Origin: Dorea sp. AF36-15AT
GTDB lineage: Bacteria > Bacillota > Clostridia > Lachnospirales > Lachnospiraceae
Length of the DNA: 64,000 nucleotides
Assembly (NCBI RefSeq): GCF_003477705.1
Contig: NZ_QUDV01000002.1
Location: 62,001-126,000, forward strand
Reading direction: 5' to 3'
The position numbers were made by a program, and so were the translations under genes. The notes below the pieces were generated by a model. It was given only the letters and a program-made list of their open reading frames with translations. It searched no databases and was not told where the DNA came from. Below, piece by piece: positions 9,235 to 18,252 of this stretch (position 1 is the first letter of the stretch; every line of letters starts with the position of its first letter).

Positions 9235-12200
9235 ATGAGAAGAGCAAGAAAGAAGCCGGTAAGGGTAAATGCGTACAGACTGGGAGAACAGAGTGAAGGG
9301 CTTGACAGACTGATAAAAGAAGGTCTGGTAAGTCAATCAGATGACGGAACCTTTGAAGTACATACAATGGAAACGAAAGATGAAAAGGGGGAGACGGCAA
9401 ATGCAGGAGACTATGTGAAGCTAGATGCATTCGGCAGACCGTACCCCAATAAGGCAGAGTTCTTTGAAAAGAATCACAGGCATATAGATGGTGATCAGTA
9501 TGAGCAGTTTCCAAAAGACCGGGAAGTCTGGATGATGGGTGATGCAATGTGCCCGGAGGTTGAGTTCCTCATAGAGCAGGGAAGGCTGGAACTTCATAAG
9601 GAAGATCCGGAACATTATTTTAAGGGAACCGGTTGGGGTACAAAGCTTACCGCATCCAGTGATGCGGCACTTGTATTCTATGAGATTAAGCGGAATGCCG
9701 GTGGAAATATTGTGGATGCTGAGTTTAACTTTGTGGACAGAGATACGTTTGAAGAGACCTATGAACTGATCAAAGATAAAGAACCGGTCAGGTATGATGC
9801 ATTTATCAGTTACAGTCACAGCGAGCCGGATGCATTTGTAGCAGGAAAGCTGCATACCATGCTGGAGCATTATAAGGTGCCGAAGAAGATTCAGGAGATC
9901 AGCGGTAAGAAAAAGATTGAACGGGTATTTCGCGACAGAGAGGAACTTCCATTGTCTGCAAATCTGGCAATGGGTATCTGTGAGGCACTGGAAAATTCGG
10001 AATATCTGATCGTTATCTGCTCACCGAGATCCGTGAAGTCGGAATGGGTACAGCGGGAGATTGAGACATTTCTGCTGACGCATACGAAGGACAAAGTGCT
10101 GACACTGCTGGCAGAAGGTGAGCCGGAAGTGGCGTTCCCGGATAGCTTGTGTTATGAAGAGAAAATATTGCATCGACCGGACGGTAAGGCAGAAACAGTT
10201 CGTGAACGCATCGAGCCGATGGCAGCAGATGTGAGAGGTGCCGATCACAGAGAGATAGAGAAGAAGCTGAAGGAAGAGTTTTTAAGAATATTAGCGCCGA
10301 TGCTTGGCTGTACTTATGATGAGCTGAAGCAGAGACACCGGGATTACATGTTCCGCCGTGTGATCGCGGGTGTGAGTGCGGCAGCAGTGTTGGCAGTCGG
10401 AGTGACCGCATTTACACTGTATCAGGCAGCAAAGACGGAAGCACAGTATCAGGAGGCGAGGCGCAATCAGGCAAGATATCTTGCGGGCATTTCCGGGGAT
10501 CTGTTAGACAGCGGTGACCGAATGGGTGCACTTAAGACCGTGATGGCGATCACGCCGGACGATCCGGACGCCGATGAACCGGTGGTGCCGGAGCAGATGT
10601 ATGCATTGAACCAGGCGCTGTATTCTTATCAGCACACGGATACAATCATAGACTATAAGACGGATCGCTCTTATGAACTGGATGCACAGGTGCGGGCACA
10701 GGATGGGGATCAGCAAGAATACCTGAGCCCGGACGGAACGGCATATTTTTGTCTGGATCAGCAGGGAACAGCGTATGTACTGGATGTTGAATCAGGTACC
10801 TGTACATGGAAGATAAATCCGGGCAAATTGAAAGGGTATGATGGCGGTGCATTTCAGTATATCGCACCAATATCAAACAATCAGATGGTTGCAGTGTCTG
10901 ACGAACAAATTCTGATTCTGGACTGGAAGAAGAAAAAAGTTATAAGTAAGATCGAACGTCAGGGAGAAGAAACTAAGGCTGTGAATCCTTACTATGCAAT
11001 ATCTGGTATGAAACTTGCTGTTACAGATGGACAGATTCTGTGGATTTATGATCTGGAACAGAAAGCATGTATACATCAGATAGAGTATGAGTATGAAAGT
11101 GATAGATGGTTTATTATATCATCTATGGTGTTTAATGAAGATGGAAGCGAAATTGCGATGAGTGCTGGCAGTCCTGCGGAGGAAAATATTGAAAGAGGTG
11201 TCATATGTGTGTCTCTTGCAGATGAGAGCATTACCAGGCTTTCTGATGCGGATTCGGATGTGATGACATATGCGGGGGAACATCGTGTGGCAGTGGTGCA
11301 GTGTGAACTTGTGGGAAGAGCGAAGGCATATGAAGATAAACCTCCATGCAGGTATTATGTGACAATGTATGATACGGAGTCTGGAGAATGCATTTGGACA
11401 TCGGAAGACTATGACGTACAGGCAATATCCAGACCATGTACCATACAGATGGCTTCTGCGAATACGGATGGAAAGGAACAGGGTATGATAGCAGTGTCGC
11501 TGAAAGATAAATTTTTACAATTAGACTCAGAAACGGGAAATACTGTGTGCTCGCAGGTATATTCCAGCAATATTGCAGGTGTGAGACATGAACGGGATGA
11601 GAGGTATATAGTAGGCCTGGAGGATGGAAGAATGTATCCGGCATTCGCGGGGGAAATTATTGGGAATGTCGGAGATCTGGTGATCGGAGAAATTCATAAG
11701 AATATTGGAAATGTGGAATATAGCGATGCGATGAGAAGTGTAGTTAGGACAGAAGAGTCTGGAAGAAAAGTAACTTTTTGCAGACTGGTACAGGATACAC
11801 AGATGAAGGAACTCACATTTGACAGTTCGTGTAACGATATAGAATATATATCAGTCCCTGAGGGGGATGATACGGCTACGTATCGTGTGGTCGAAGGAGG
11901 AGATGACGTAATAGGAGATGTTAAGACACTGAGCGTACTGAAAGTTGGGGAGGATAAAGTAATCTATGAATACCAGTGTGAAGAAGATTCCGAGATAAAA
12001 GATGTGAGCATCTGCAAACTGGAGAATCAGACCTGCCTGATGTTTTATGACAAAGCAAGAGGTGAGACACTGGTAGACTTGGATACGGGGAAGGTGTTGT
12101 GGAGACAGCTTCTGAAAGAAAGTGATTACCAGAATTATGCTGTGCAGTGTTTTCATCAGACAGAAAGATGCGTTGTATATGGTTGGCGCCGTTTTATTGT

Positions 12201-13002
12201 GGCAGATATGACGGAAGACGGGATTGATGTTTCGAATAAAGGCGGTCTTGTAGATGATGAGAAGTTCGTGGATGCAGAAAATTCTATTGACGATATTGCA
12301 GTCACAGCAGATGATAAATATGTGATTATGGAGGTGCGTGATTATGGTTCCTATTTTTTGAAAGTATGGGATGTAGAAGCAGGAAAATGGAAGAAGATCG
12401 ATGGCAAGCGGGAGTATCCGGTAGGAGCTCGGAACGGATTTGCATTGGGTAAGGAAAGCCCGGTACTTGCAGTATATACGACAGATGGTACGATCGATAT
12501 CCTGGATCTGGAAACGGGAAATTGTAAGCAGTCGCTTGCCAGCGGATATTACAAATCGATGCAGTGTGCATTTATGAATCAGGATCAGTATCTGTTAAGC
12601 TATGGTGACAATCAGTATCTGACTATGTGGGATGTGGAATCCGGCAAAGTGCGGATGGAGGATGATTCCGGAGATGCCAGTGGCAATCTTGTGACAGATG
12701 GAAATAGCAATTATTTTGGACTTATGTATCGTGGTTACAGGTGGAGTGATGGCGATTATAAGGATTCCAGCCTGAGAGTATATTCGGTAGATGACGATGG
12801 ACAGTTTTACGCTTATGCGGATGTGCCGAGTGGATATGCCAGCTTTGAGGGCAATGAGATATTTGTGGTCCGGCTGGTAGGTGAGAATGGCTATTACGCA
12901 CCGTTATATGATTATCGGGAACTGAAGAAACGCGCAGAGGATGTACTGGATGGAGCGACACTTACGGATGCAGAAAAAAAGCAGTACTTTGTGTCGGAAT
13001 AA
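9235..13002 (+). CDS. TIR domain protein with membrane anchor and C-terminal beta-propeller
   Basis: 1255 residues. Residues 1-180 form an N-terminal domain with GDYVKLDAFGRPYPNK, resembling phage-type PGDYG domains. Residues about 187-330 are a TIR domain (YDAFISYSHSEPD; RVFRDREELP; SEWVQREIETF); Glu275 in the WVQRE box is at the position of the catalytic Glu of NADase TIRs. One membrane helix follows (about 376-396). The remaining 850 residues hold at least nine blade-like repeats of the type VWDVEAGK, LDLETGN, MYDTESGE, as in WD40/PQQ propellers, predicted to lie across the membrane. The layout suggests a sensor outside and an NAD-cleaving or scaffolding output inside; both are inference. 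It lies directly between the transglutaminase-like and RyR-like genes. Confidence 0.85.
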   Translation: MRRARKKPVRVNAYRLGEQSEGLDRLIKEGLVSQSDDGTFEVHTMETKDEKGETANAGDYVKLDAFGRPYPNKAEFFEKNHRHIDGDQYEQFPKDREVWMMGDAMCPEVEFLIEQGRLELHKEDPEHYFKGTGWGTKLTASSDAALVFYEIKRNAGGNIVDAEFNFVDRDTFEETYELIKDKEPVRYDAFISYSHSEPDAFVAGKLHTMLEHYKVPKKIQEISGKKKIERVFRDREELPLSANLAMGICEALENSEYLIVICSPRSVKSEWVQREIETFLLTHTKDKVLTLLAEGEPEVAFPDSLCYEEKILHRPDGKAETVRERIEPMAADVRGADHREIEKKLKEEFLRILAPMLGCTYDELKQRHRDYMFRRVIAGVSAAAVLAVGVTAFTLYQAAKTEAQYQEARRNQARYLAGISGDLLDSGDRMGALKTVMAITPDDPDADEPVVPEQMYALNQALYSYQHTDTIIDYKTDRSYELDAQVRAQDGDQQEYLSPDGTAYFCLDQQGTAYVLDVESGTCTWKINPGKLKGYDGGAFQYIAPISNNQMVAVSDEQILILDWKKKKVISKIERQGEETKAVNPYYAISGMKLAVTDGQILWIYDLEQKACIHQIEYEYESDRWFIISSMVFNEDGSEIAMSAGSPAEENIERGVICVSLADESITRLSDADSDVMTYAGEHRVAVVQCELVGRAKAYEDKPPCRYYVTMYDTESGECIWTSEDYDVQAISRPCTIQMASANTDGKEQGMIAVSLKDKFLQLDSETGNTVCSQVYSSNIAGVRHERDERYIVGLEDGRMYPAFAGEIIGNVGDLVIGEIHKNIGNVEYSDAMRSVVRTEESGRKVTFCRLVQDTQMKELTFDSSCNDIEYISVPEGDDTATYRVVEGGDDVIGDVKTLSVLKVGEDKVIYEYQCEEDSEIKDVSICKLENQTCLMFYDKARGETLVDLDTGKVLWRQLLKESDYQNYAVQCFHQTERCVVYGWRRFIVADMTEDGIDVSNKGGLVDDEKFVDAENSIDDIAVTADDKYVIMEVRDYGSYFLKVWDVEAGKWKKIDGKREYPVGARNGFALGKESPVLAVYTTDGTIDILDLETGNCKQSLASGYYKSMQCAFMNQDQYLLSYGDNQYLTMWDVESGKVRMEDDSGDASGNLVTDGNSNYFGLMYRGYRWSDGDYKDSSLRVYSVDDDGQFYAYADVPSGYASFEGNEIFVVRLVGENGYYAPLYDYRELKKRAEDVLDGATLTDAEKKQYFVSE

Positions 13003-13017
13003 AGGAGTAATTAGAAC

Positions 13018-15171
13018 ATGATATGGAAGATATGTTTTGCTATGGCAATTTTGTTTGTCCTAGCAGGGACTGTGGTGTATATCATCTGCAGAAAACAGGG
13101 AGCAAGTCGAATACAATATCTGGGCGCGGGTGTATTTCTTGCGTCGGTAGCCATGTGTTTCCCGGTGATGAATATGCAGGAGAATGCGGGAATCGCGCTG
13201 GCAATGTGTATTTCTCACAGTATTCGGATGTTTGTGGTGGATACCGGTGCGGATGATATCCTCAGTATGCTTACGAGAGATATGCTCGGTTCTATGCTGC
13301 TTCCGTATAAAATGCTGGCGGCGACGCTGTATCTGCTGGCGCCGGTATTTACATTAGGCGTGGTGCTGCAGTATTTTTCAAATACATTTGAGCGGCTACG
13401 GATGCGTTTGAAGAAAAAACATGATCTGTATATCTTTTCGGAATTGAATACACGTTCGTTAGAGATTGCCACCGATATGTGGAGTTGTGCAAAAAAAGCG
13501 GGACGCAGACTGGAAATCGTATTCTGTTGTTCTGACAAGAAGGACAGTGTTAATACGGATCAGGAAAAAAGTGCACGTAAGCTGAATGCGGTGCTTTTGC
13601 CGGAAGAGATCATACATGTGAGACTGAATAGTCAGAGACGCAGGGTGAATTATTATATAATCTCAGAAGACGATGATGCGAATGTAGATCAGACACTGAA
13701 AATGATTCATGACATGACAGGTGGATCAGCCTGGTATACCAAACAGAGGTTGTGTCAGAGAAATGTGACACTTCATTGTTATGCAACCAATGCGGAAGCG
13801 GAGATTCTGTTGGATGCCAAAGATAAGCAGGATCTGAAAGTTGTGCTTGTAGACGAAGTACGGGATGCAGTCTATGAACAGTTATATGAATATCCGCTGT
13901 ACACGAATCAGATGAAGACAGGTGGAGCAAAGCAGAATACGCTTACGCTGTTGATTGTGGGCGGTGGCAAAGCAGGCTGTGAATTTCTGAAGGCGGCTGT
14001 CTGGAGTGGTCAGATGATAAGCTATAAGCTGAATATTCATCTGTTTGACCTGGAGGGGACAAATCTGCAAGAGAGATTGGAAGAAGAATGTCCGGAACTT
14101 CTGGCAGAGGAAGGAAATTATCAGATCTGTATCCACGAAGGCGATGTATTCAGCGGCACAATGCAGAGCGAACTGGACGCATTAGGACAGGTGGACTATT
14201 GTGTATCAGCGCTGGGAGATGATGAGAGATCAATTCGTGCAGCGGTATGGATGAGACGCCATTTTTGCGCAAAAACGGGATATACGAAACCATTTATCTG
14301 TGCGTATGTGCAAAGCTTGGCAAAGAAAATGGCGGTCAGTGAACTTTCAGAAAATACGAGAAGAAAGACCAGTCTTTCCTATGATATTGTGCCGTTTGGA
14401 TGTGGCGGGGTTTATTATGGTAATGAATCAGATGCGGCATTTGTACTGGAATATCTGGGACTTGGTGTGCAGTCACATTATTTCCGTCTGAACCGGGGAT
14501 CCGATGCAGAGTCCCAACGGTATGCAGTGCAGAACTTTTATGAAAAGCAGGGCAATCGCCGGTCGAGTATAGCGAATGGCATGCATATCAATACCAAATT
14601 ATGGGAAATGGGATATGGTATTCTGCGTGTGCCGGAAAAAGGCGAAGAACTGGAATGTTACCGCAGGTGCGTAAAGCCGGTGGATTTTGCTGAGATACTG
14701 GCATCATTAAGTGAAACAGAGCGTGCGGCTTATTACAATCTGGAACATGAACGATGGATGGCATATGTCCGCACGGAAGGATGGAGACTGGCAAGTAACG
14801 GAGGCAGGACGCTTGCGGAGATCCGTGCCTGCTATGAGCTGTATTGCGAGGAGTTCAAGAATCAGAATTATCTGGCGAAAATGCATCCGGCACTGGTGCC
14901 GATAGAGAGCGACGATCCATCAGTAGCGACGCTTCAGCAGGTGGATGATATGATCGTGCAGGTGAACCGGGAAAAGGGACTTGGAGAATATTATCCGGAT
15001 TATGTGCAGTCAGATGTGGAACTTGTGGATCATATCGGAGAAATCGTATCCGGTGTCTGGTGTGGACCGGAGGGCATGCAGATAGCAGGAACACTGGCAA
15101 AAGAAGGCACGTGTGTGATCTGCAGCCTGGAGGATATACACAGATATCAGGAAGAACGAAAAAGCTGTTGA
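13018..15171 (+). CDS. Membrane protein with TrkA-N-like Rossmann domain and RyR-like domain
   Basis: 717 residues. Three membrane segments lie near residues 3-23, 35-53 and 95-122. Residues about 310-440 hold a Rossmann fold with LLIVGGGKAGCEFL, typical of TrkA-N/NAD(P)-binding domains. Residues about 570-600 contain NLEHERWMAYVRTEGWR, matching the EHxRWxAxxxxxGWR signature of bacterial RyR-like domains, which in other proteins are linked to ion flux or nucleotide-centred signalling. The combination suggests a ligand-gated channel or channel regulator. It follows the TIR gene by 15 bases with AGGAG in between and is the last gene of this transcript. Confidence 0.8.
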   Translation: MIWKICFAMAILFVLAGTVVYIICRKQGASRIQYLGAGVFLASVAMCFPVMNMQENAGIALAMCISHSIRMFVVDTGADDILSMLTRDMLGSMLLPYKMLAATLYLLAPVFTLGVVLQYFSNTFERLRMRLKKKHDLYIFSELNTRSLEIATDMWSCAKKAGRRLEIVFCCSDKKDSVNTDQEKSARKLNAVLLPEEIIHVRLNSQRRRVNYYIISEDDDANVDQTLKMIHDMTGGSAWYTKQRLCQRNVTLHCYATNAEAEILLDAKDKQDLKVVLVDEVRDAVYEQLYEYPLYTNQMKTGGAKQNTLTLLIVGGGKAGCEFLKAAVWSGQMISYKLNIHLFDLEGTNLQERLEEECPELLAEEGNYQICIHEGDVFSGTMQSELDALGQVDYCVSALGDDERSIRAAVWMRRHFCAKTGYTKPFICAYVQSLAKKMAVSELSENTRRKTSLSYDIVPFGCGGVYYGNESDAAFVLEYLGLGVQSHYFRLNRGSDAESQRYAVQNFYEKQGNRRSSIANGMHINTKLWEMGYGILRVPEKGEELECYRRCVKPVDFAEILASLSETERAAYYNLEHERWMAYVRTEGWRLASNGGRTLAEIRACYELYCEEFKNQNYLAKMHPALVPIESDDPSVATLQQVDDMIVQVNREKGLGEYYPDYVQSDVELVDHIGEIVSGVWCGPEGMQIAGTLAKEGTCVICSLEDIHRYQEERKSC

Positions 15172-15196
15172 ACTCTAATCATCCAGAGCATATAAT
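15168..15196 (+). promoter_or_regulatory. Sigma-A type promoter for the DUF1015 gene
   Basis: TTGAAC at 15168 and TATAAT at 15191 are separated by 17 bases. The -35 box overlaps the stop codon of the RyR-like gene. Downstream a small GGTCT/AGACC hairpin lies in the leader. Confidence 0.65.
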
Positions 15197-15246
15197 AGAA
15201 ACACGGTCTGGTCAAAAGAGACCATACGTGGAAGGATGAACAGTAT

Positions 15247-16572
15247 ATGGAATTGCAGAAGAATAATACATCACCAGAGAATGGGATGGATCATACATCA
15301 TATCTGCCGGAGGCATCACTGCGTCCGGCAGATATTTTACTGCCAGACATGAATGTAGATATGAAAAAATGGGCGGTGATCGCATGTGATCAGTTTACCG
15401 CACAGCCGGAGTATTGGAAGCGGGTGGAAGATTACGTGCAGGATGCACCGTCTATGCTGCGGCTTATTTATCCGGAGATATATTTGAATACAGATGACAG
15501 ACAGGCATACACCGATCGCATTGCCGCGATTCAGAATGAGATGTCTGCATATCTGAAAGACGAAGTCTTAAAGGAACGCGTACATCAGGGCTACGTACTG
15601 ACGGTGCGGCAGACTTCTGTGGGAGAACGGATTGGTCTGGTGGCAGAATTGGATTTGGAAAAATATGACTATCATGTGGGAACCGATGCACCGGTGCGTG
15701 CCACGGAAGCTACAGTGAAAGAACGAATTCCGGTACGTGTGGGTATCCGTGAAGGCGCATCGCTGGAAAGTCCTCACGTAATGGTGCTGATGGATGATCC
15801 GAAGAAGGAGCTTTTGGAAGCATTATATGAAGAACGTATGAGTTTTGAGAAGCTGTACGATACGGAGCTGATGGAAGATGGTGGTCATGTGACCGGATAT
15901 GCGGTGACAGGAGTGTATGCGGAACGTGTATCCGCGAGATTGCAGCAGATGGAAGCGGCGTGTCCGGGAATTTTCCTTGCGGTTGGAGATGGCAATCATT
16001 CGCTTGCTTCGGCAAAGACGTGCTGGGAGAATGCGAAAAAGGATTTGACGGAAGAAGAACAGACGGATCATCCGATGCGTTATGCGCTGGTGGAAGCTGT
16101 GAATCTGTACAGTCCGTCATTGCTGTTTTATCCGATCCACAGAGTGTTGTATAACTGTGATGATAATACGCTGGCAAATGGCTTTGCGGAATATCTGAAA
16201 AAGCAGGATATGAGACTTGCGCAGACAGATGATGATGCGCAGGCGGATGTGACATTTTTATATAAGGAAAATAAATCTTCCTATAAGATTGGAAACCGGG
16301 CTGGTCACTTGCCGGTGGAGCTTCTTCAGAAATATCTGGATGAATATTTGAAAGAGTATCCGGAGCAGGAACTGGACTATGTACATAGTGAGGCGGCGGC
16401 AGAGCATATTGCAAAAGATGGAAGAGGATGTGCAATGATCCTTGGAGCTTTTGACAAGAGTTCGCTTTTTGACGCGATTGAAGCAGGAGGCGTGTTGCCG
16501 AGAAAGACATTTTCCATTGGCGAAGATATCCAGAAGCGTTATTATATGGAATGCAGAAAGCTCACAAAATAA
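15247..16572 (+). CDS. DUF1015 family protein
   Basis: 441 residues, close to the usual length of the family. Family features seen: the N-terminal ILLPDMNVDMKKWAVIACDQFTAQPEYW, the central FLAVGDGNHSLASAK and the closing LPRKTFSIGEDIQKRYYMECRKL. No signal or membrane segment. Some DUF1015 members have been described as free-serine kinases; I cannot tell from sequence whether this one is. It has its own promoter, so it is probably not part of the preceding membrane-protein system. It ends before the rpmG-secE-nusG promoter. Confidence 0.85.
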   Translation: MELQKNNTSPENGMDHTSYLPEASLRPADILLPDMNVDMKKWAVIACDQFTAQPEYWKRVEDYVQDAPSMLRLIYPEIYLNTDDRQAYTDRIAAIQNEMSAYLKDEVLKERVHQGYVLTVRQTSVGERIGLVAELDLEKYDYHVGTDAPVRATEATVKERIPVRVGIREGASLESPHVMVLMDDPKKELLEALYEERMSFEKLYDTELMEDGGHVTGYAVTGVYAERVSARLQQMEAACPGIFLAVGDGNHSLASAKTCWENAKKDLTEEEQTDHPMRYALVEAVNLYSPSLLFYPIHRVLYNCDDNTLANGFAEYLKKQDMRLAQTDDDAQADVTFLYKENKSSYKIGNRAGHLPVELLQKYLDEYLKEYPEQELDYVHSEAAAEHIAKDGRGCAMILGAFDKSSLFDAIEAGGVLPRKTFSIGEDIQKRYYMECRKLTK

Positions 16573-16606
16573 ATAGCTGTTTTGCGACAGAGCAGGGAGA
16601 AAAGGC

Positions 16607-16636
16607 TTGACTTCCGTCCGAATACTGTGCTATAGT
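16607..16636 (+). promoter_or_regulatory. Promoter of the rpmG-secE-nusG operon
   Basis: TTGACT at 16607 and TATAGT at 16631 with an 18-base spacer. The leader that follows contains a T-rich stretch and a GGTAGC/GCTACC hairpin near 16680-16700, just before the rpmG ribosome site. Confidence 0.75.
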
Positions 16637-16739
16637 ATTCTAGCGATGGAAGTAGGTCTTTTTTTTATGCCTAATTTTAGGTAGCCTCGCAAGCTACCGG
16701 TAACACGTAAAAATGTAAATACGAAGCGAGGTGGAAGTT

Positions 16740-16889
16740 GTGCGTACAAGAATTACTTTAGAGTGTACAGAATGCAAGCAGCGTAACTACAACATGACTA
16801 AGGATAAGAAAGCTCATCCGGAACGCATGGAGACTAAGAAGTACTGTAAGTTCTGCAAATCACACACAATGCACAAAGAAACGAAATAA
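16740..16889 (+). CDS. rpmG: Ribosomal protein L33
   Basis: 49 residues starting with GTG at 16740 behind a GAGGTGG site. The protein begins [17 protein letters not shown] and ends with [14 protein letters not shown]; the two CxxC pairs make this the zinc-binding (C+) form. It is a large-subunit protein near the exit site. Position directly before secE and nusG is the standard Firmicutes arrangement. Confidence 0.95.
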   Translation: MRTRITLECTECKQRNYNMTKDKKAHPERMETKKYCKFCKSHTMHKETK

Positions 16890-16916
16890 GTCGTTCTGAA
16901 AAGGAGTGTGAATGTC

Positions 16917-17111
16917 ATGAGTAAGAAAGAAGCTCAGAAGAAAAGCTGGTTCAAAGGTCTGAAAGCGGAATTCCGCAAGATCATCTGGCCGGACAAAGAG
17001 ACACTTGCAAAACAGACAGCGGCAGTCGTTTCTGTATCCGTTGTATTGGGAGCGATCATTGCAGTGATTGATTTCCTGGTGCAGAACGGAGTGGATTTAT
17101 TGGTAAGATAA
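16917..17111 (+). CDS. secE: Preprotein translocase subunit SecE
   Basis: 64 residues. I choose ATG 16917, which has AAGGAG at 16901-16906 at a good distance; a GTG at 16908 is too close. The protein has the short single-TM form seen in Gram-positives: an amphipathic stretch WFKGLKAEFRKIIWPDKET followed by one membrane helix (about residues 36-58). It stabilises SecY in the translocon. It lies between rpmG and nusG as usual. Confidence 0.95.
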   Translation: MSKKEAQKKSWFKGLKAEFRKIIWPDKETLAKQTAAVVSVSVVLGAIIAVIDFLVQNGVDLLVR

Positions 17112-17142
17112 CTGATAAACTGCATGCAAGAAAGGTGATTTT

Positions 17143-17658
17143 ATGTCAGAAGCAAAATGGTACGTGGTTCATACCTATTCCGGGTATGAGAACAAGGTAA
17201 AGGCTAACATTGACAAGACCATCGAGAACAGACATCTGGAAGATGAGATTCTGGAAGTCAGAGTTCCGATGCAGGATGTAGTCGAGATGAAGAACGGAGT
17301 TCCGAAGACTGCACAGAAGAAGATGTTTCCCGGCTATGTTCTGATCCACATGATCATGAACGACGATACTTGGTATGTAGTACGTAACACAAGAGGTGTT
17401 ACAGGATTCGTAGGTCCTGGATCCAAACCGGTTCCGCTTACGGATGTTGAGATGGCCGGACTTGGAATCAAGCGCGAGAATATCGAGTCTGATTACGAGA
17501 TCGGAGATACCATTCAGGTTATTGCCGGAGCATGGGCAGACACAGTTGGCGTTGTCCAGTCTATGAATCTGCAGAAGCAGAGTCTGACCATCAATGTAGA
17601 GCTTTTTGGCCGCGAGACGCCAGTAGAATTAAGTTTCGCAGAAATTAAGAAGATGTAG
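17143..17658 (+). CDS. nusG: Transcription termination/antitermination factor NusG
   Basis: 171 residues. NGN domain begins AKWYVVHTYSGYENKVKANI; the end holds the KOW motif (GDTIQVIAGAWADTVGVVQ). NusG binds RNA polymerase at the clamp and modulates pausing and termination. A GAAAGGTGA ribosome site precedes ATG 17143. Normal length, no unusual insert. Confidence 0.97.
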   Translation: MSEAKWYVVHTYSGYENKVKANIDKTIENRHLEDEILEVRVPMQDVVEMKNGVPKTAQKKMFPGYVLIHMIMNDDTWYVVRNTRGVTGFVGPGSKPVPLTDVEMAGLGIKRENIESDYEIGDTIQVIAGAWADTVGVVQSMNLQKQSLTINVELFGRETPVELSFAEIKKM

Positions 17659-17700
17659 TACGTTTTTCACAGCTGGCTGTGGAAATCAAGATTAAAATCA

Positions 17701-17731
17701 GTGGGAGGGGTATTTACCCCGGCATTACCAC
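17701..17731 (+). promoter_or_regulatory. Probable L1 binding site in the rplK leader
   Basis: GTGGGAGGGG...CCCC...ACCAC folds into an outer GTGG/CCAC stem and an inner GGGG/CCCC stem with an asymmetric internal loop (GGCATTA side), the shape of ribosomal protein L1 mRNA sites that mimic 23S rRNA. It directly abuts the AAGGAGGT ribosome site, so L1 binding would block translation of rplK. A near copy precedes rplA. Confidence 0.7.
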
Positions 17732-17746
17732 AAGGAGGTAATTAAA

Positions 17747-18172
17747 ATGGCAAAAAAAGTAACAGGTTATATCAAATTACAGATTCCTGCAGGTAAGGCA
17801 ACACCGGCTCCTCCGGTAGGACCTGCACTTGGACAGCATGGTGTTAACATTGTAGAATTTACAAAGCAGTTCAATGCTAAAACAGCAGATCAGGGAGATC
17901 TGATCATTCCTGTAGTAATCACAGTTTACAATGACAGAAGCTTTAGTTTCATCACAAAGACACCACCGGCAGCAGTTCTTATTAAGAAAGCCTGCAACAT
18001 CAAATCTGGTTCAGGCGTGCCGAACAAGACTAAGGTAGCAACAATCACTAAGGCTCAGGTTCAGGAAATCGCAGAGCTGAAGATGCCAGACCTTAACGCA
18101 GCAAGCGTTGAGAGCGCTATGAGCATGATCGAAGGTACATGCCGTTCTATGGGTGTTACCGTTACTGAATAA
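17747..18172 (+). CDS. rplK: Ribosomal protein L11
   Basis: 141 residues, the standard length. It begins [32 protein letters not shown] and ends [16 protein letters not shown]11 forms the GTPase-associated centre with 23S rRNA and is needed for RelA-type stringent signalling. A strong AAGGAGGT site lies eight bases upstream of the ATG. Confidence 0.98.
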   Translation: MAKKVTGYIKLQIPAGKATPAPPVGPALGQHGVNIVEFTKQFNAKTADQGDLIIPVVITVYNDRSFSFITKTPPAAVLIKKACNIKSGSGVPNKTKVATITKAQVQEIAELKMPDLNAASVESAMSMIEGTCRSMGVTVTE

Positions 18173-18209
18173 TCTGAGAATAACTGAGTGAAATTGATGA
18201 TATAACGCA

Positions 18210-18236
18210 GTGGGAGGGTTATCCCGACATTACCAC
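18210..18236 (+). promoter_or_regulatory. Second probable L1 binding site, before rplA
   Basis: GTGGGAGGG...CCCGACATTACCAC repeats the rplK leader element with a shorter inner stem (GGG/CCC) but the same outer GTGG/CCAC pairing and the same ACATTACCACAAGGAGG junction with the ribosome site. Conservation of the fold with a different stem length supports a protein-binding RNA rather than chance. Confidence 0.7.
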
Positions 18237-18252
18237 AAGGAGGTATTTTTAA

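Noticed and set aside
15710..16510. Long minus-strand open frame (266 codons) opposite the DUF1015 gene
   Set aside because: It is a mirror of a well-supported coding frame, with no ribosome site and an implausible His/Pro/Ser-rich composition.
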